Shown here piece after piece: positions 54,786-64,000 of a stretch of 64,000 nt of DNA. The notes beneath the pieces are model-generated. The model was not told the origin of the DNA. It searched no databases and saw nothing but the letters and a program-made list of their open reading frames with translations. Source of the stretch: Novosphingobium sp. PC22D (GTDB lineage: Bacteria; Pseudomonadota; Alphaproteobacteria; Sphingomonadales; Sphingomonadaceae). Where the stretch lies: the NCBI RefSeq assembly GCF_002556635.1, contig NZ_MWMO01000012.1, forward strand, positions 62,001 to 126,000, written 5' to 3'. Both the position numbers and the translations under genes were made by a program. The first letter of the stretch is position 1; each line of letters begins with the position of its first letter.

Positions 54786-54798
54786 GCCGCTCTCCGCC

Positions 54799-55185
54799 TC
54801 AGGCTTCGGGACCGGTGCGGTAGGCGCACAGCTTGTTGCCGTCGAGATCGCGGAAATAACAGCCGAAGAAGCCGCCTTCCGGCCCGCGCCAGCCCGGCGC
54901 GCCTTCGTCCTTGCCGCCCAGTTCGAGCGCCTTGTCGTACATCGCGCGGATCAGATCAGGAGTGTCGAGCAGGAACGAGATCATGGTTCCGTTGCCGACG
55001 GTCGCCGGCTCTCCGTTGAAGGGGGCGACGACGCCGAACATCGGCTTGTCGGGCGCCGCGCCGTAGACGCGGCCGCCGCTGGGATGATCGAAGACCTTGC
55101 CGGCGCCGATCACCGGCATCAGCGCATCGTAGAATTCCAGGGCCCTGGGCAAGTCGTTGCTGCCGACGAGCGCGTATCCGATCAT
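54799..55185 (-). CDS. VOC family protein
   Basis: 128-aa single-module VOC protein. 'MIGYALVGSNDLPRALEFYD' is at the start, 'FGVVAPFNGEPATVGNGTMI' in the middle, and 'FFGCYFRDLDGNKLCAYRTG' at the end. The first His ligand of canonical glyoxalases is replaced (VGSNDL), and the last acidic ligand seems absent. It may therefore be non-metal or use a different site. It is cotranscribed with the downstream SDR gene and divergent from the third CoA-transferase gene. Confidence 0.85.
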   Translation of the reverse strand: MIGYALVGSNDLPRALEFYDALMPVIGAGKVFDHPSGGRVYGAAPDKPMFGVVAPFNGEPATVGNGTMISFLLDTPDLIRAMYDKALELGGKDEGAPGWRGPEGGFFGCYFRDLDGNKLCAYRTGPEA

Positions 55186-55376
55186 GTCTCTCTCCTCGCT
55201 GTGCCCGGGCTGGGCCGGGCACGGTTCGCGTCGCGGTCATAGCCACGGCGGCGCCCCCGTGTCGAGGCATTCAATGGACAACACTGTTGCGCAGAACCCC
55301 TTCACCGGCGCGGAAAGGCGGTATAGGGACACGGGCGAATCCAAGGGGCACGAGATTGGCGGAGAGGATCGCGACG

Positions 55377-56612
55377 ATGAGCAAGAGCGCACTGGACGGA
55401 ATCCGGGTTATCGACATGAGCCGGGTCTTCGCCGCGCCGGTCGGCGCGCAGATCCTGGGCGACCTGGGCGCCGACGTGATCAAGCTCGAGCGCCCCGGCG
55501 TCGGCGACGACGGGCGCGGCTACGGCACCGCCTGGGTCGAGGGCAAGGACGGCATCGAGACTCGCCAGTCGAGCTTCTTCACCGTCTCCAACCGCAACAA
55601 GCGCTCGGTCACGCTCAACCACACCAAGCCCGAGGGCCAGGAGATCGTGCGCAAGCTGGTCGAGAGCGCGGATGTGCTGATCGAGAACTACAAGGTCGGC
55701 GACCTCGCGCGCTTCGGGCTCGATTACGAGAGCCTGAAAGAGATCAACCCGCGGCTGATCTATTGTTCGGTGACGGGCTTCGGCCAGACCGGCCCGATGG
55801 CGGCGCTGCCGGGCTACGACGGTCTGTTCCAGGCGACCGGCGGGATGATGGCGGTGACCGGCATTCCCGATGGCCAGCCGGGCGCGGGTCCGCTCAAGGC
55901 GGGGCCGAGCCTCGTCGACTTCATCACCGGCCACAACACCGCGCTCGCGATCATGGGCGCGCTGCTCTACCGCGCGCAGTCGGGCGAAGGACAGTACATC
56001 GACATCGCGCTGCTCGACACCTCGGTGGCGATGGTCAGCCACATCATGCAGGACTACCTGATCTCGGGCGTGCCCCCGCAGCGGCTCGGCAACGGCGGCA
56101 ACGGCGGTGGTCCTGCCGACCTCATCTACTGCTCGGACGGGATCATCTATCTCACCGCCGGCACCGACGAGCACTATCGCCGGCTGACCGTGCTGATGGA
56201 GCAGCCCGAGCTGTTCACCGATCCGCGCTTCGATTCCAACTTCAAGCGCGGCAAGACCAACCGCGCCGAATTGATGGACATCATCAACGCATGGAGCCGT
56301 CAGTTCACCCAGGCCGAAGTGCAGGCCAAGCTCGACGGCGCGGGCATTCCGGCCGCAAGGTACAACGAATTGCCCGACGTCTGGGAGGACGAGCAGGTCC
56401 AGTACCGCGAACTGCGCGCGCGCACCCCGCACGCCTTCGCGGCAGCGGGCTACGTCGATCTCATCCGCAGCCCGCTCGCGCAGATGTCGGCCAGCCCGGC
56501 AACGATCCGCCTGGCGCCGCCGATGCTGGGCGAGCACACAGACGAAGTGCTGGGCGAACTCGGCTACGACGAGGCAGGCATCGCCGCGCTGCGCGAAGCG
56601 AAGATCGTCTGA
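55377..56612 (+). CDS. Family III CoA-transferase
   Basis: 411-aa CaiB/BaiF-type CoA-transferase. 'GIRVIDMSRVFAAPVGAQIL', 'DLGADVIKLERPGVGDDGRG', 'VLIENYKVGDLARFGLDYES' and 'LIYCSVTGFGQTGPMAALPG' are present. The catalytic Asp is in 'IDIALLDTSVAMVSH' near 215. Unlike the tandem pair at 44.8-47.1 kb it keeps the Asp nucleophile. It would activate an acid with a donor acyl-CoA. ATG 55377 follows GGAGAGG. It is alone on its strand here, ending 30 nt from the convergent SnoaL-like gene. Confidence 0.93.
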   Translation: MSKSALDGIRVIDMSRVFAAPVGAQILGDLGADVIKLERPGVGDDGRGYGTAWVEGKDGIETRQSSFFTVSNRNKRSVTLNHTKPEGQEIVRKLVESADVLIENYKVGDLARFGLDYESLKEINPRLIYCSVTGFGQTGPMAALPGYDGLFQATGGMMAVTGIPDGQPGAGPLKAGPSLVDFITGHNTALAIMGALLYRAQSGEGQYIDIALLDTSVAMVSHIMQDYLISGVPPQRLGNGGNGGGPADLIYCSDGIIYLTAGTDEHYRRLTVLMEQPELFTDPRFDSNFKRGKTNRAELMDIINAWSRQFTQAEVQAKLDGAGIPAARYNELPDVWEDEQVQYRELRARTPHAFAAAGYVDLIRSPLAQMSASPATIRLAPPMLGEHTDEVLGELGYDEAGIAALREAKIV

Positions 56613-56642
56613 GGGAAGGCCGCCCGGCCAGCCCGAAGCGGT

Positions 56643-57104
56643 TCAACCGGCCGCCGTCGCAGCGTCGGCCGCCTCGGCGATCCACTTTCCGCTGTCGGTC
56701 GCCTGCTCGTAGATGTCGAGATGGACGATGCGGGCGTCCCCATCGAAGCGGTAGACCGCGATCACGTTCTTGCGGATGAAGGTGTCGCCACGCCAGTGGC
56801 GTTCCTCGATCTCCTGGAACACGCTGTCACCCGCCTCGGTGACGCGGTACTCGGTCATCTCGAAGCGCGTGCCGCCCTTGGCCCAACCGGTGAGGAAAGC
56901 GCGGTACTGGTCCCAGTCGAGCTCCTCGAGATAGGCGCCCACGCGTTTGAAGCGATCCACCGCGACGAACTCGGCGACCGGAGCCCAGTCCTCGGGCGAG
57001 CTGACGCCCGCCGCGAGCACGCGCCCCTGCGCCGCGACGAAGGCCCTGACCGCTTGCGTGAGCGGACCGGGTTCGCTGCTTATATCGGTCGCTGTCGTCT
57101 GCAT
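56643..57104 (-). CDS. SnoaL/NTF2-like protein
   Basis: 153 aa with an alpha-plus-beta cone pattern: an N-terminal helix, 'EDWAPVAEFVAVDRFKRVG', 'WDQYRAFLTGWAKGGTRFEM' and beta strands ending 'IVHLDIYEQATDSGKWIAEA'. Such domains act as isomerases, hydrolases or binding proteins (SnoaL, ketosteroid isomerase, limonene-epoxide hydrolase folds). No catalytic residue can be assigned with confidence. It lies downstream of the enoyl-CoA hydratase gene, on the same strand, separated by 41 nt. Confidence 0.75.
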   Translation of the reverse strand: MQTTATDISSEPGPLTQAVRAFVAAQGRVLAAGVSSPEDWAPVAEFVAVDRFKRVGAYLEELDWDQYRAFLTGWAKGGTRFEMTEYRVTEAGDSVFQEIEERHWRGDTFIRKNVIAVYRFDGDARIVHLDIYEQATDSGKWIAEAADAATAAG

Positions 57105-57145
57105 GCCCCCTCCCCCAAAGGCCGCGCGGGATACCTGACCGCCGA

Positions 57146-57928
57146 TCAGGTCCCCTTGAACACGGGCTTGCGCTTTTCGCCGAAGGCGGTGACGCCTTCG
57201 ATGAAGTCGTCGCTGCGCCCCGCCGCGCGCTGCATGCGGCGTTCGGTGTCGATCGCGGCCTCGAAGCTGCCGTCGAGCGCGTCCCAGGCCATGCGCTTCA
57301 TCATGCCGAGCGAGCGCGGCCCCGCCGCAAGCTCGCGCGCCATCGCCATGGACGCGTCTTCGAGATCGTCATCCGCGACGACCTTGGTCGCAAGCCCCCA
57401 ATCGAGAGCCTTCGCAGCCGAAAGCTTCTCGCCCAGCAGCATGAGCTGCATCGCCCGCACGCGGCCGACCGCGCGGCTCAGCAGCCAGGTCGCGCCGCCG
57501 TCCGGAACGAGGCCGACGTGGCGGAAGGCAAGATAGAAATAAGCGCCCTCGCCCATCACGACGATGTCGCCCGCCGCCGCGAGGCCGGCGCCGTAACCCG
57601 CCGCAGCGCCACGAATCGACGTGACGACCGGCATCTCGATCTGCTTGATGGCGACCAGCACGGCGTTGAGCGAGAGTTCGAGCTGCTCGCCGAAATCGCG
57701 GCGCGGATCACCGAGGATCTTCGCCGCGGCACCGAGATTTCCACCGGAACAGAATGCCTTGCCCTCGCCGGTCAGCAACACCGCGCGCGCCTCGGCCGAG
57801 GCGCGGTCGAAGGCATCGACGAGTTCGAAGCCCATGTCGGGGTTCGCCGCGTTCATCGTCTTGGGATCGTCCATCGCGATCCGTGCGACCCCGTCGGTCA
57901 GGGCATAGGTGATCCACTTGTAGTCCAT
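57146..57928 (-). CDS. Enoyl-CoA hydratase/isomerase family protein
   Basis: 260-aa crotonase. 'ARIAMDDPKTMNAANPDMG', the oxyanion loop 'GKAFCSGGNLGAAAKIL' near 58, 'SIRGAAAGYGAGLAAAGDIV' near 105, and 'AFRHVGLVPDGGATWLLSRA' near 130 are present. One catalytic Glu position is replaced (FRHVGLVPDGG), pointing to isomerase-like chemistry with a single acid/base. ATG 57928 (MDYKW) is chosen as the family-like start. It is 14 nt downstream of the nitronate monooxygenase-like gene and probably cotranscribed with it. Confidence 0.9.
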   Translation of the reverse strand: MDYKWITYALTDGVARIAMDDPKTMNAANPDMGFELVDAFDRASAEARAVLLTGEGKAFCSGGNLGAAAKILGDPRRDFGEQLELSLNAVLVAIKQIEMPVVTSIRGAAAGYGAGLAAAGDIVVMGEGAYFYLAFRHVGLVPDGGATWLLSRAVGRVRAMQLMLLGEKLSAAKALDWGLATKVVADDDLEDASMAMARELAAGPRSLGMMKRMAWDALDGSFEAAIDTERRMQRAAGRSDDFIEGVTAFGEKRKPVFKGT

Positions 57929-57942
57929 CTGTTTCGCTCCGT

Positions 57943-59102
<1,160 letters not shown>

Positions 59103-59320
59103 CGGCCGCGCGTCGTCATGAAGCACCGGAACGTCCTCCCTCGCCGCCGGGCTAGGCGATGGCGGCGCCGCCATCAAGCGCGCACCCGCATGCTTGCGGC
59201 CAGCGCGTTTGTCTGCGCGGGCAGCTCCGCATCGGTGCTGCCGCCACAAACAAGGCCAACAACCGCACCAGCGATACAGCCTGCGGCTCAGGCCATTGCA
59301 CGGTCGCCCCGGTGCTGTAC

Positions 59321-59340
59321 TCTTGTTCAGTATAACAAGA
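59321..59340 (+). promoter_or_regulatory. Palindromic operator with -10 box upstream of second Rieske gene
   Basis: TCTTGTT-N6-AACAAGA is a perfect 7-bp inverted repeat. A -10-like TATAAC (59331-59336) lies inside it, 28 nt ahead of the GTG start. The layout fits repression by a TetR/MarR-type protein. No such regulator gene is adjacent. Confidence 0.5.
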
Positions 59341-59364
59341 CTCGCGTTCCAGAGAGGTGTGAGA

Positions 59365-60789
59365 GTGCTCAAATCAGCTGACGGCGGACTGCGGTCCGTG
59401 CCTTTCCCGATCGAGGATCCCGAGCGCATTCCCGCGCCGCGCTATTACGACCAGGAATTCTACCAGGCGGAACTCGACCACTTGTGGCCGCACGTCTGGC
59501 AGATGGCCTGCCGGCTCGAGCAGATCCCCGAGATCGGCGACTGGGTCGAATATTCCAACGTCGGCACCTCGGTCATCATCGTGCGCACCGCCGATGGGGT
59601 GAAGGCCTGGCACAACGCCTGCCGCCACCGCGGCGTGCCGTTCGCGGGCGGCACCACGGTCGACTGCTCGCACGCCACCGCGCACGGCAATTGCGCGAAG
59701 AAGGGTTTCATCTGCCCGTTCCACGGCTGGCGCTGGAACATGGACGGCAAGAATACGCTCGTCTACGCCGAGCAGATCTTCTCCGAGCGCCAGCTCGAGG
59801 AAGACGACATCCACCTGATCGGCTGCCGGGTCGAAACCTGGGGCGGCTGCGCCTGGATCAATCTCGACGATGACGCGCCGAGCCTGCGCGAATCGCTCGG
59901 CCCCGTGGCCGACCGGCTCGAGGCGAACGGGCTCCACAAGACGCGGGCCGAGTGGCACTACGGCACCGTGCTTCCGGCGAACTGGAAGATCGCGATGGAG
60001 GCCTTCATGGAAGGCTACCACGTTCTCCAGACGCATCCGCAGCTCCACTATCGCACCCCCGAGCTCTATTCCCAACGCTACGGCGGGATCGACGACGTGA
60101 AGACCGCGCCCGCGCCGACCAACCTTGCCGAGATGATCGAAGCCCAGCTCGACGGCATGCAGCTCCTGAGCGAAGGCATGGCTGGAATGATCCATCAAAA
60201 GGAGGTCGACATCGCGCGCTCGGTGCCAATCGACGGCCTGCCGCAGGACGATCCCGCCGCCGCCATGCAGATGTGGTTCGGCATGGTCATGGGCGCGATC
60301 ACCAAGACCCTGCAGGAGCGCGGCGAGGACGTGCCCGATCTCATCCAGGTCAAGCAGTCCGACCCGGTCAACGCGGTCGAGTTCCTGTTCCCGCATTACT
60401 TCCTGCTGCCGACCTTCACCTCGTTCTCGGCCTACCGCATCCGTCCGCTCGGGCCCGAACACTGCTTCTTCGAGATCTGGTCGCTGACGCAGTTCCCCAA
60501 GGGCGAGGAGCCCGATCCGGTGATGGAGCCGACCGTCCTGCCCTTCGACAGCGCGGATTTCCCGCCGATCCCGCGTCAGGACTATTCGAACATCCCGATC
60601 CAGCAGCAGGGGCTGCACGCCAAGGGATTCGAGTTCATGCGCCTCTCCAAGGACCGCGAGGGCATGATCAGCAACTACCAGCGCCTGATCGACGGCTACC
60701 TCGCGGGTGTGCCGCAAGACAAGCTGGCCAAGGCCAACAACGAACTCGGCGACAATTTCGACGGCGTGATCAAGGACCTCGGCTTCTGA
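59365..60789 (+). CDS. Rieske non-haem iron oxygenase, alpha subunit
   Basis: 474 aa. Rieske ligands lie in 'NACRHRGVPFAGG' and 'CPFHGWRWNMDGK'. 28 residues separate the two Cys-His pairs, ten more than in the first Rieske enzyme, and the insertion holds two extra Cys ('VDCSHATAHGNCAKKG'). The iron site is 'EAFMEGYHVLQTHPQ' near 215, with Glu at the bridging position. GTG 59365 has AGAGAGG seven bases upstream; GTG 59359 is an alternative. A palindrome-overlapped promoter precedes it and a terminator follows, so it is a single-gene unit. The substrate is unknown. Confidence 0.92.
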   Translation: MLKSADGGLRSVPFPIEDPERIPAPRYYDQEFYQAELDHLWPHVWQMACRLEQIPEIGDWVEYSNVGTSVIIVRTADGVKAWHNACRHRGVPFAGGTTVDCSHATAHGNCAKKGFICPFHGWRWNMDGKNTLVYAEQIFSERQLEEDDIHLIGCRVETWGGCAWINLDDDAPSLRESLGPVADRLEANGLHKTRAEWHYGTVLPANWKIAMEAFMEGYHVLQTHPQLHYRTPELYSQRYGGIDDVKTAPAPTNLAEMIEAQLDGMQLLSEGMAGMIHQKEVDIARSVPIDGLPQDDPAAAMQMWFGMVMGAITKTLQERGEDVPDLIQVKQSDPVNAVEFLFPHYFLLPTFTSFSAYRIRPLGPEHCFFEIWSLTQFPKGEEPDPVMEPTVLPFDSADFPPIPRQDYSNIPIQQQGLHAKGFEFMRLSKDREGMISNYQRLIDGYLAGVPQDKLAKANNELGDNFDGVIKDLGF

Positions 60790-60791
60790 AC

Positions 60792-60815
60792 GACGGCGGC
60801 TCCAAAGCCGCCGTC
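60792..60815 (+). terminator. Terminator after second Rieske oxygenase gene
   Basis: GACGGCGGCT / AGCCGCCGTC, a perfect 10-bp stem with a 4-nt loop (60802-60805), begins 3 nt past the stop codon. T-rich sequence follows about 8 nt later. Confidence 0.75.
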
Positions 60816-60911
60816 ACCGCTCCTTGTCATTTTGTCAGCGAGACGGTTTGAGAAGCATCTTGGCGATCGCCACTGGCCTGCGCCAGGCAAAGTCTGATGG
60901 GTGCGCAGTCT

Positions 60912-62660
60912 TCAGCTACCGGTAAGGGCGAGCGCTCGGCCTCGCCCTGGGGGCGCGCCGTCCTGATCGAGGACGACGCGGTCACGTCCCTGGTTCTTGG
61001 CAAGGTAGAGCGCGGCATCGGCGCGCCGGTAGAGGGCGCGGAAGTCTTCGTCTCCCTTCCGTCGGGCAATGCCGATGCTGGCCGTCACCGCCAATGGAGC
61101 CGGGCCGGTCGAAAAGTCCGCCTCGCCGATCTCGCGGCGCAGGTTGTCGGCAAAACGCAGTATCTGGAAAGCGGTCATTCCCGTGACGAGAATGGCAAAC
61201 TCCTCTCCGCCGAACCTTGCGACGGTGCAGGTCTTGTCCTGACGGCGCGCGAGCAATTCGGCGATGGCCGTCAGTACTCGGTCGCCGGCCTCGTGCCCGA
61301 TTGCGTCGTTTATCGACTTGAAGTGATCGATGTCGACCAGGAGCAACGCCGGCGCCGGTCCTTTCGACCCGCCGCGCGCAAGGACCGCGCCCACCGCTTC
61401 GAAAAACCCGCGCCGGTTGTTGAGGCCTGTCAACGGATCGAGCCTCGCGAGGTTCTTGGCATCGGCCATCGCTCTTCGCGCCATGTCCCGTTCGATCCGA
61501 AGGCGAAGATGCGTCCTTGAAGCGGCGACGGACAGCCAGACAGTCTGGCATGCCGACGCGAACAGCACGAGCAGTTGCGATCCGCCACCCCACAACAGTC
61601 CGTCGGTATCGACCAGTTGCACCAGCGCCAGTGCCATCATGGGAACAGACCATCCCGCCGCGAACATCCGCGCTTCCTTGTTCCCTCTTCGCCAGGCCAT
61701 GACCAGGCAGGCGGCGACGAGCAGGAGGTCCAACACCATGAGTCCGCCCACAAGATCGGCATAGGCAAGGATCGGTCCTGACCTGACGAACGCCAGAGGC
61801 AGGCCCAACAGTCCGATGACGACGGCCGTTGCCAGCGCGGCCTTCCCGAGCCTGTCCGGCGTGCCGCCCGGCGCCACCGCGAGGACCGCGCCTGCCGTCG
61901 CAAGGGTCACCGCCAGACACGAGAGCGCGGTGCAAAGCTGCGATGAAACGGTGCCTGCCATGGCGGGCCACAGAAACAAGTGGAACTGCGACCAGATCGC
62001 GCCCCAGGCAACCATGCACAGCGCCCAGGCGCCATGCCAGAACGCGAAGCGCCGGCGAGAGGCGACAGCGAGGCCGAAGTTGTAAGACGCGCCGATCAGA
62101 AGAAGCGTGAGAGCCGCGCCGATGGATGCGGCGAGCAGGGTGAACTGGGCGGAGCTTTCAGCACGATCAGTCAGCGATATTCGCAGGAGGCCCGTGCTGG
62201 CCAACCGATCCAGGCGAAGAACGACGTGGCTGAGGCCCGTCTCGCGCACGGGCGCCTCGAAGGCGATCTGGCCGCCGGGACGCCAGTGACTGTGGTAGTC
62301 GCCACTCGTCACCGTCTCGTCCCATCGCGATCCATCTTCGTAGACGAACTCGGCCTGGAGGCGATCGAAGCGGGAGTTATGGACCTTGAGCACCGTCTCG
62401 CCGCGGGCATTGCCGAGCCCGCTCAGGTCGAACCGAAGCGCCAGTCTGGCCTTCTGATAGTCGCTCGGTTCTCCGCTGCATTCAAAACGATCCGGGGCGA
62501 CCGGGGGCTCGCCGATCCGGCTGACGGAAAAACAGGCCCTGCCCGCATCGAGGCGCGTCTCCGCGGACACGGGCGTCGCGGCGACGAGAGCCAGGCTCGA
62601 AAGCGCAACGGCCAGGATGAGCTGGCGCAAGGCGGCTGTCAGAAACATATCGATCGCCAT
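60912..62660 (-). CDS. Membrane diguanylate cyclase (GGDEF) with periplasmic sensor
   Basis: 582 aa. Signal or first helix at about 10-33, a periplasmic beta-rich domain (about 34-170, with 'FDLSGLGNARGETVLKVHN'), seven or so membrane helices (about 175-375), then a GGDEF domain (about 405-565). The active site reads 'VARFGGEEFAILVTG', a GGEEF variant that is normally active. 'DPLTGLNNRRGFFE' and 'LLVDIDHFKSINDAIGHEAG' are intact. The layout is like 7TMR-DISM cyclases. It would make c-di-GMP in response to a periplasmic cue. The PilZ-like protein at 19 kb is a possible distant effector. Confidence 0.93.
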   Translation of the reverse strand: MAIDMFLTAALRQLILAVALSSLALVAATPVSAETRLDAGRACFSVSRIGEPPVAPDRFECSGEPSDYQKARLALRFDLSGLGNARGETVLKVHNSRFDRLQAEFVYEDGSRWDETVTSGDYHSHWRPGGQIAFEAPVRETGLSHVVLRLDRLASTGLLRISLTDRAESSAQFTLLAASIGAALTLLLIGASYNFGLAVASRRRFAFWHGAWALCMVAWGAIWSQFHLFLWPAMAGTVSSQLCTALSCLAVTLATAGAVLAVAPGGTPDRLGKAALATAVVIGLLGLPLAFVRSGPILAYADLVGGLMVLDLLLVAACLVMAWRRGNKEARMFAAGWSVPMMALALVQLVDTDGLLWGGGSQLLVLFASACQTVWLSVAASRTHLRLRIERDMARRAMADAKNLARLDPLTGLNNRRGFFEAVGAVLARGGSKGPAPALLLVDIDHFKSINDAIGHEAGDRVLTAIAELLARRQDKTCTVARFGGEEFAILVTGMTAFQILRFADNLRREIGEADFSTGPAPLAVTASIGIARRKGDEDFRALYRRADAALYLAKNQGRDRVVLDQDGAPPGRGRALALTGS

Positions 62661-62676
62661 TGTGGCCTTGCGATCG

Positions 62677-62703
62677 CTTATATTGCGTTACCACCACTGC
62701 CAA
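62677..62703 (-). promoter_or_regulatory. Promoter of the GGDEF gene
   Basis: TTGGCA (62698-62703), a 15-nt spacer and TATAAG (62677-62682) on the minus strand, about 17 nt before the ATG at 62660. Confidence 0.5.
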
Positions 62704-62726
62704 CGACGAATTCCGGACGCCACGCG

Positions 62727-62762
62727 GCGGCATCGAGCGCGTGCCGGCGGGCTCGATGCCGC
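62727..62762. terminator. Hairpin between nuoN-like gene and GGDEF promoter
   Basis: GCGGCATCGAGC / GCTCGATGCCGC, a perfect 12-bp stem with a 12-nt loop, lies 160 nt downstream of the nuoN-like stop. No U-tract follows. It could end the incoming nuo transcript. Confidence 0.4.
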
Positions 62763-62922
62763 GCTCACACCGTCGAGGAGAAGCGTCGCACCAGCGACGG
62801 GCCCGGCATTTCCGGAGGCGATTGCCAGTGCTCGGTCGATGTGGCCAGGACTTGTGGCCGAAACGAGAAACCCGGCGCTTTGCGAGTTCCTCGTAACGCG
62901 CGAGGAGAGCGTACCGTGGAGG

Positions 62923-64000
62923 TCACGTCTGGAGCAGGCCGGTGGCCGTGGCGAAAAAGTCGAGCGCGATCCCCGCGGCCAGACCAATGAGAAGGGTGAG
63001 CAACGCCGTGACGACAACCGCCGTGCCGCTCGTCCAGCCCAGAACGCTTATCGGCCGCCCAGATCGCCCGAAATACGCCTGGCCAATGACCCGCAGGTAA
63101 TAGAACAGCGAGATCACGGTGTTGGCGACGGCCAGGACCGCGAGCCAGCCATAGCCACCGTCGAGTGCGGCGAGGAACACGGTCAGCTTTCCTACGAACC
63201 CCGCCAGCGGCGGTACGCCCACCAGCGAGAACAGCGCGAGAATCAGTCCGGCGGCCTCCCAAGGACGATCCCGCCATAGCCCGGCGTAATCCGCGATCCG
63301 CGTGCGCCCCCGCAGATGCGTGACCACTGCGAACGCCGCGAGATTGGCGATGGCATAGCCGAGCAGGAACATGAGCAGCGCCGGAATGGCTTCCGGACTG
63401 CGCCCGGCAACCGCCACGGCGACCAGCGCATAGCCCGATTGCGAGACCGAGGACCAACCGAGCAGGCGGCGCAGGTCCTGCTGCCAGAGCGCCGCGAGAT
63501 TGCCGAGCGTCATGGTGAGCACGGCCAGCACCGCGATCAGCGGGCGAAGGTCCAGGACGTCGGCGGGAAACAGCGTGACCAGCCGCGCCAGCGCCACGGC
63601 CGCGCCGATCTTGGGGATGACGGTGAGGAACGCGGCGGAAGGCGCCGGTGCGCCCTCGGCGACGTCCGGCATCCAGGCGTGGGCCGGCACGGCTCCCATC
63701 TTGAACAGGACGCCGAGCACGATCAGTCCGGCGCCCAGATCGAGCAGCGGCGATGCGGCACCTTCGGCAAGCGCCGCGGCGATCTGTCCGTAGCGCGTGT
63801 CGCCGAGCATGCCGAATACCAGCGCGATGCCTACCATCAACACGGTGTTGGCGAAGGCGCCGATCAGGAAATATTTCATCCCCGCCTCGACCGAGACCGA
63901 CCAGGCGCGGTGATAGGCGGCCAGCGCATAGCCGGTGATCGAGGACAGCAGCACGGCGACGGAAAGTTCGAGCAGATCCGCCGCGCCGGCCATCAGCATG
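62923..64000 (-). CDS. nuoN: NADH-quinone oxidoreductase subunit N-like protein (partial)
   Basis: 359 codons of a proton-pumping antiporter-like membrane subunit; the 5' part lies beyond the window. 'AGMKYFLIGAFANTVLMVGI', the conserved Lys/His region 'LFKMGAVPAHAWMPDVAEGA' with 'PSAAFLTVIPKIGA', and 'LRRLLGWSSVSQSGYALVAV' identify NuoN. 'FSLVGVPPLAGFVGKLTVFL' is the late signature. It is the last gene of a nuo-type operon entering from the right. The sequence looks divergent from usual alphaproteobacterial NuoN, so it may belong to a second complex I or a related antiporter complex. Confidence 0.88.
   Translation of the reverse strand, partial: MLMAGAADLLELSVAVLLSSITGYALAAYHRAWSVSVEAGMKYFLIGAFANTVLMVGIALVFGMLGDTRYGQIAAALAEGAASPLLDLGAGLIVLGVLFKMGAVPAHAWMPDVAEGAPAPSAAFLTVIPKIGAAVALARLVTLFPADVLDLRPLIAVLAVLTMTLGNLAALWQQDLRRLLGWSSVSQSGYALVAVAVAGRSPEAIPALLMFLLGYAIANLAAFAVVTHLRGRTRIADYAGLWRDRPWEAAGLILALFSLVGVPPLAGFVGKLTVFLAALDGGYGWLAVLAVANTVISLFYYLRVIGQAYFGRSGRPISVLGWTSGTAVVVTALLTLLIGLAAGIALDFFATATGLLQT

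Overview
The window is high-GC bacterial chromosome from an alphaproteobacterium, most likely a sphingomonad close to Novosphingobium. Evidence: a circularly permuted two-piece tmRNA whose tag reads ANDNEALALAA; an alphaproteobacterial-length 5-aminolevulinate synthase; the surA-pdxA-rsmA block; carboxyspermidine-type polyamine genes; and a large accessory set of CoA-dependent catabolic genes with Rieske oxygenases, P450s and a TonB-dependent receptor. No phage, integrase, IS element or CRISPR array was seen.

Left part (1-15.4 kb). A degenerate metallo-beta-lactamase-like membrane protein precedes hemA. Leftward genes follow: a DUF5694 protein, a TMEM165/GDT1-type Mn/Ca transporter behind a yybP-ykoY manganese riboswitch, an MBL hydrolase, and ornithine decarboxylase with a structured leader and a terminator. 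A tightly overlapping leftward operon (carboxynorspermidine synthase-like dehydrogenase, Cys-rich lipoprotein, alpha/beta hydrolase, nspC) completes a putrescine-to-spermidine route through carboxyspermidine. A serine/threonine dehydratase, a MAPEG protein, a probable heteromeric acyl-CoA dehydrogenase pair and a P450 come next.

Core part (15.4-26.3 kb). surA-pdxA-rsmA, a PilZ-like protein, malate synthase G, a small membrane protein, permuted ssrA, mscL, a LemA/TPM/TPM trio, a Nudix hydrolase and a 69-aa zinc-finger-like protein.

26.3-32.3 kb. A valine catabolism operon on the minus strand (isobutyryl-CoA dehydrogenase, 3-hydroxyisobutyryl-CoA hydrolase, enoyl-CoA hydratase, mmsB), a lipoprotein, and a CoA-acylating aldehyde dehydrogenase whose putative promoter is overlapped by a palindrome.

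Catabolic island (32.5-60.8 kb). Flavin reductase, SDR and hydrolase converge on a TonB receptor across a 19-bp hairpin. P450, ferredoxin and VOC genes lie on one side. A long rightward operon holds amidohydrolase, Rieske oxygenase, an enlarged enoyl-CoA hydratase, aldo/keto reductase, two overlapping family III CoA-transferases, an LLM oxidoreductase, and a DUF35/thiolase-like pair that lacks the thiolase cysteines and so resembles steroid-type retro-aldolases. Around it are an acyltransferase, a LacI-type protein without DNA-binding domain, an MFS transporter, a frameshifted VOC gene, SDR, VOC, a third CoA-transferase, enoyl-CoA hydratase, nitronate monooxygenase, an acyl-CoA dehydrogenase fragment and a second Rieske oxygenase. 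The parts fit uptake, oxygenation, CoA activation, beta-oxidation-like steps and retro-aldol cleavage of a hydrophobic, perhaps polycyclic, substrate; the substrate cannot be read from the sequence.

Right end (60.9-64 kb). A membrane GGDEF protein and the 3' part of a nuoN-like gene that runs off the window.
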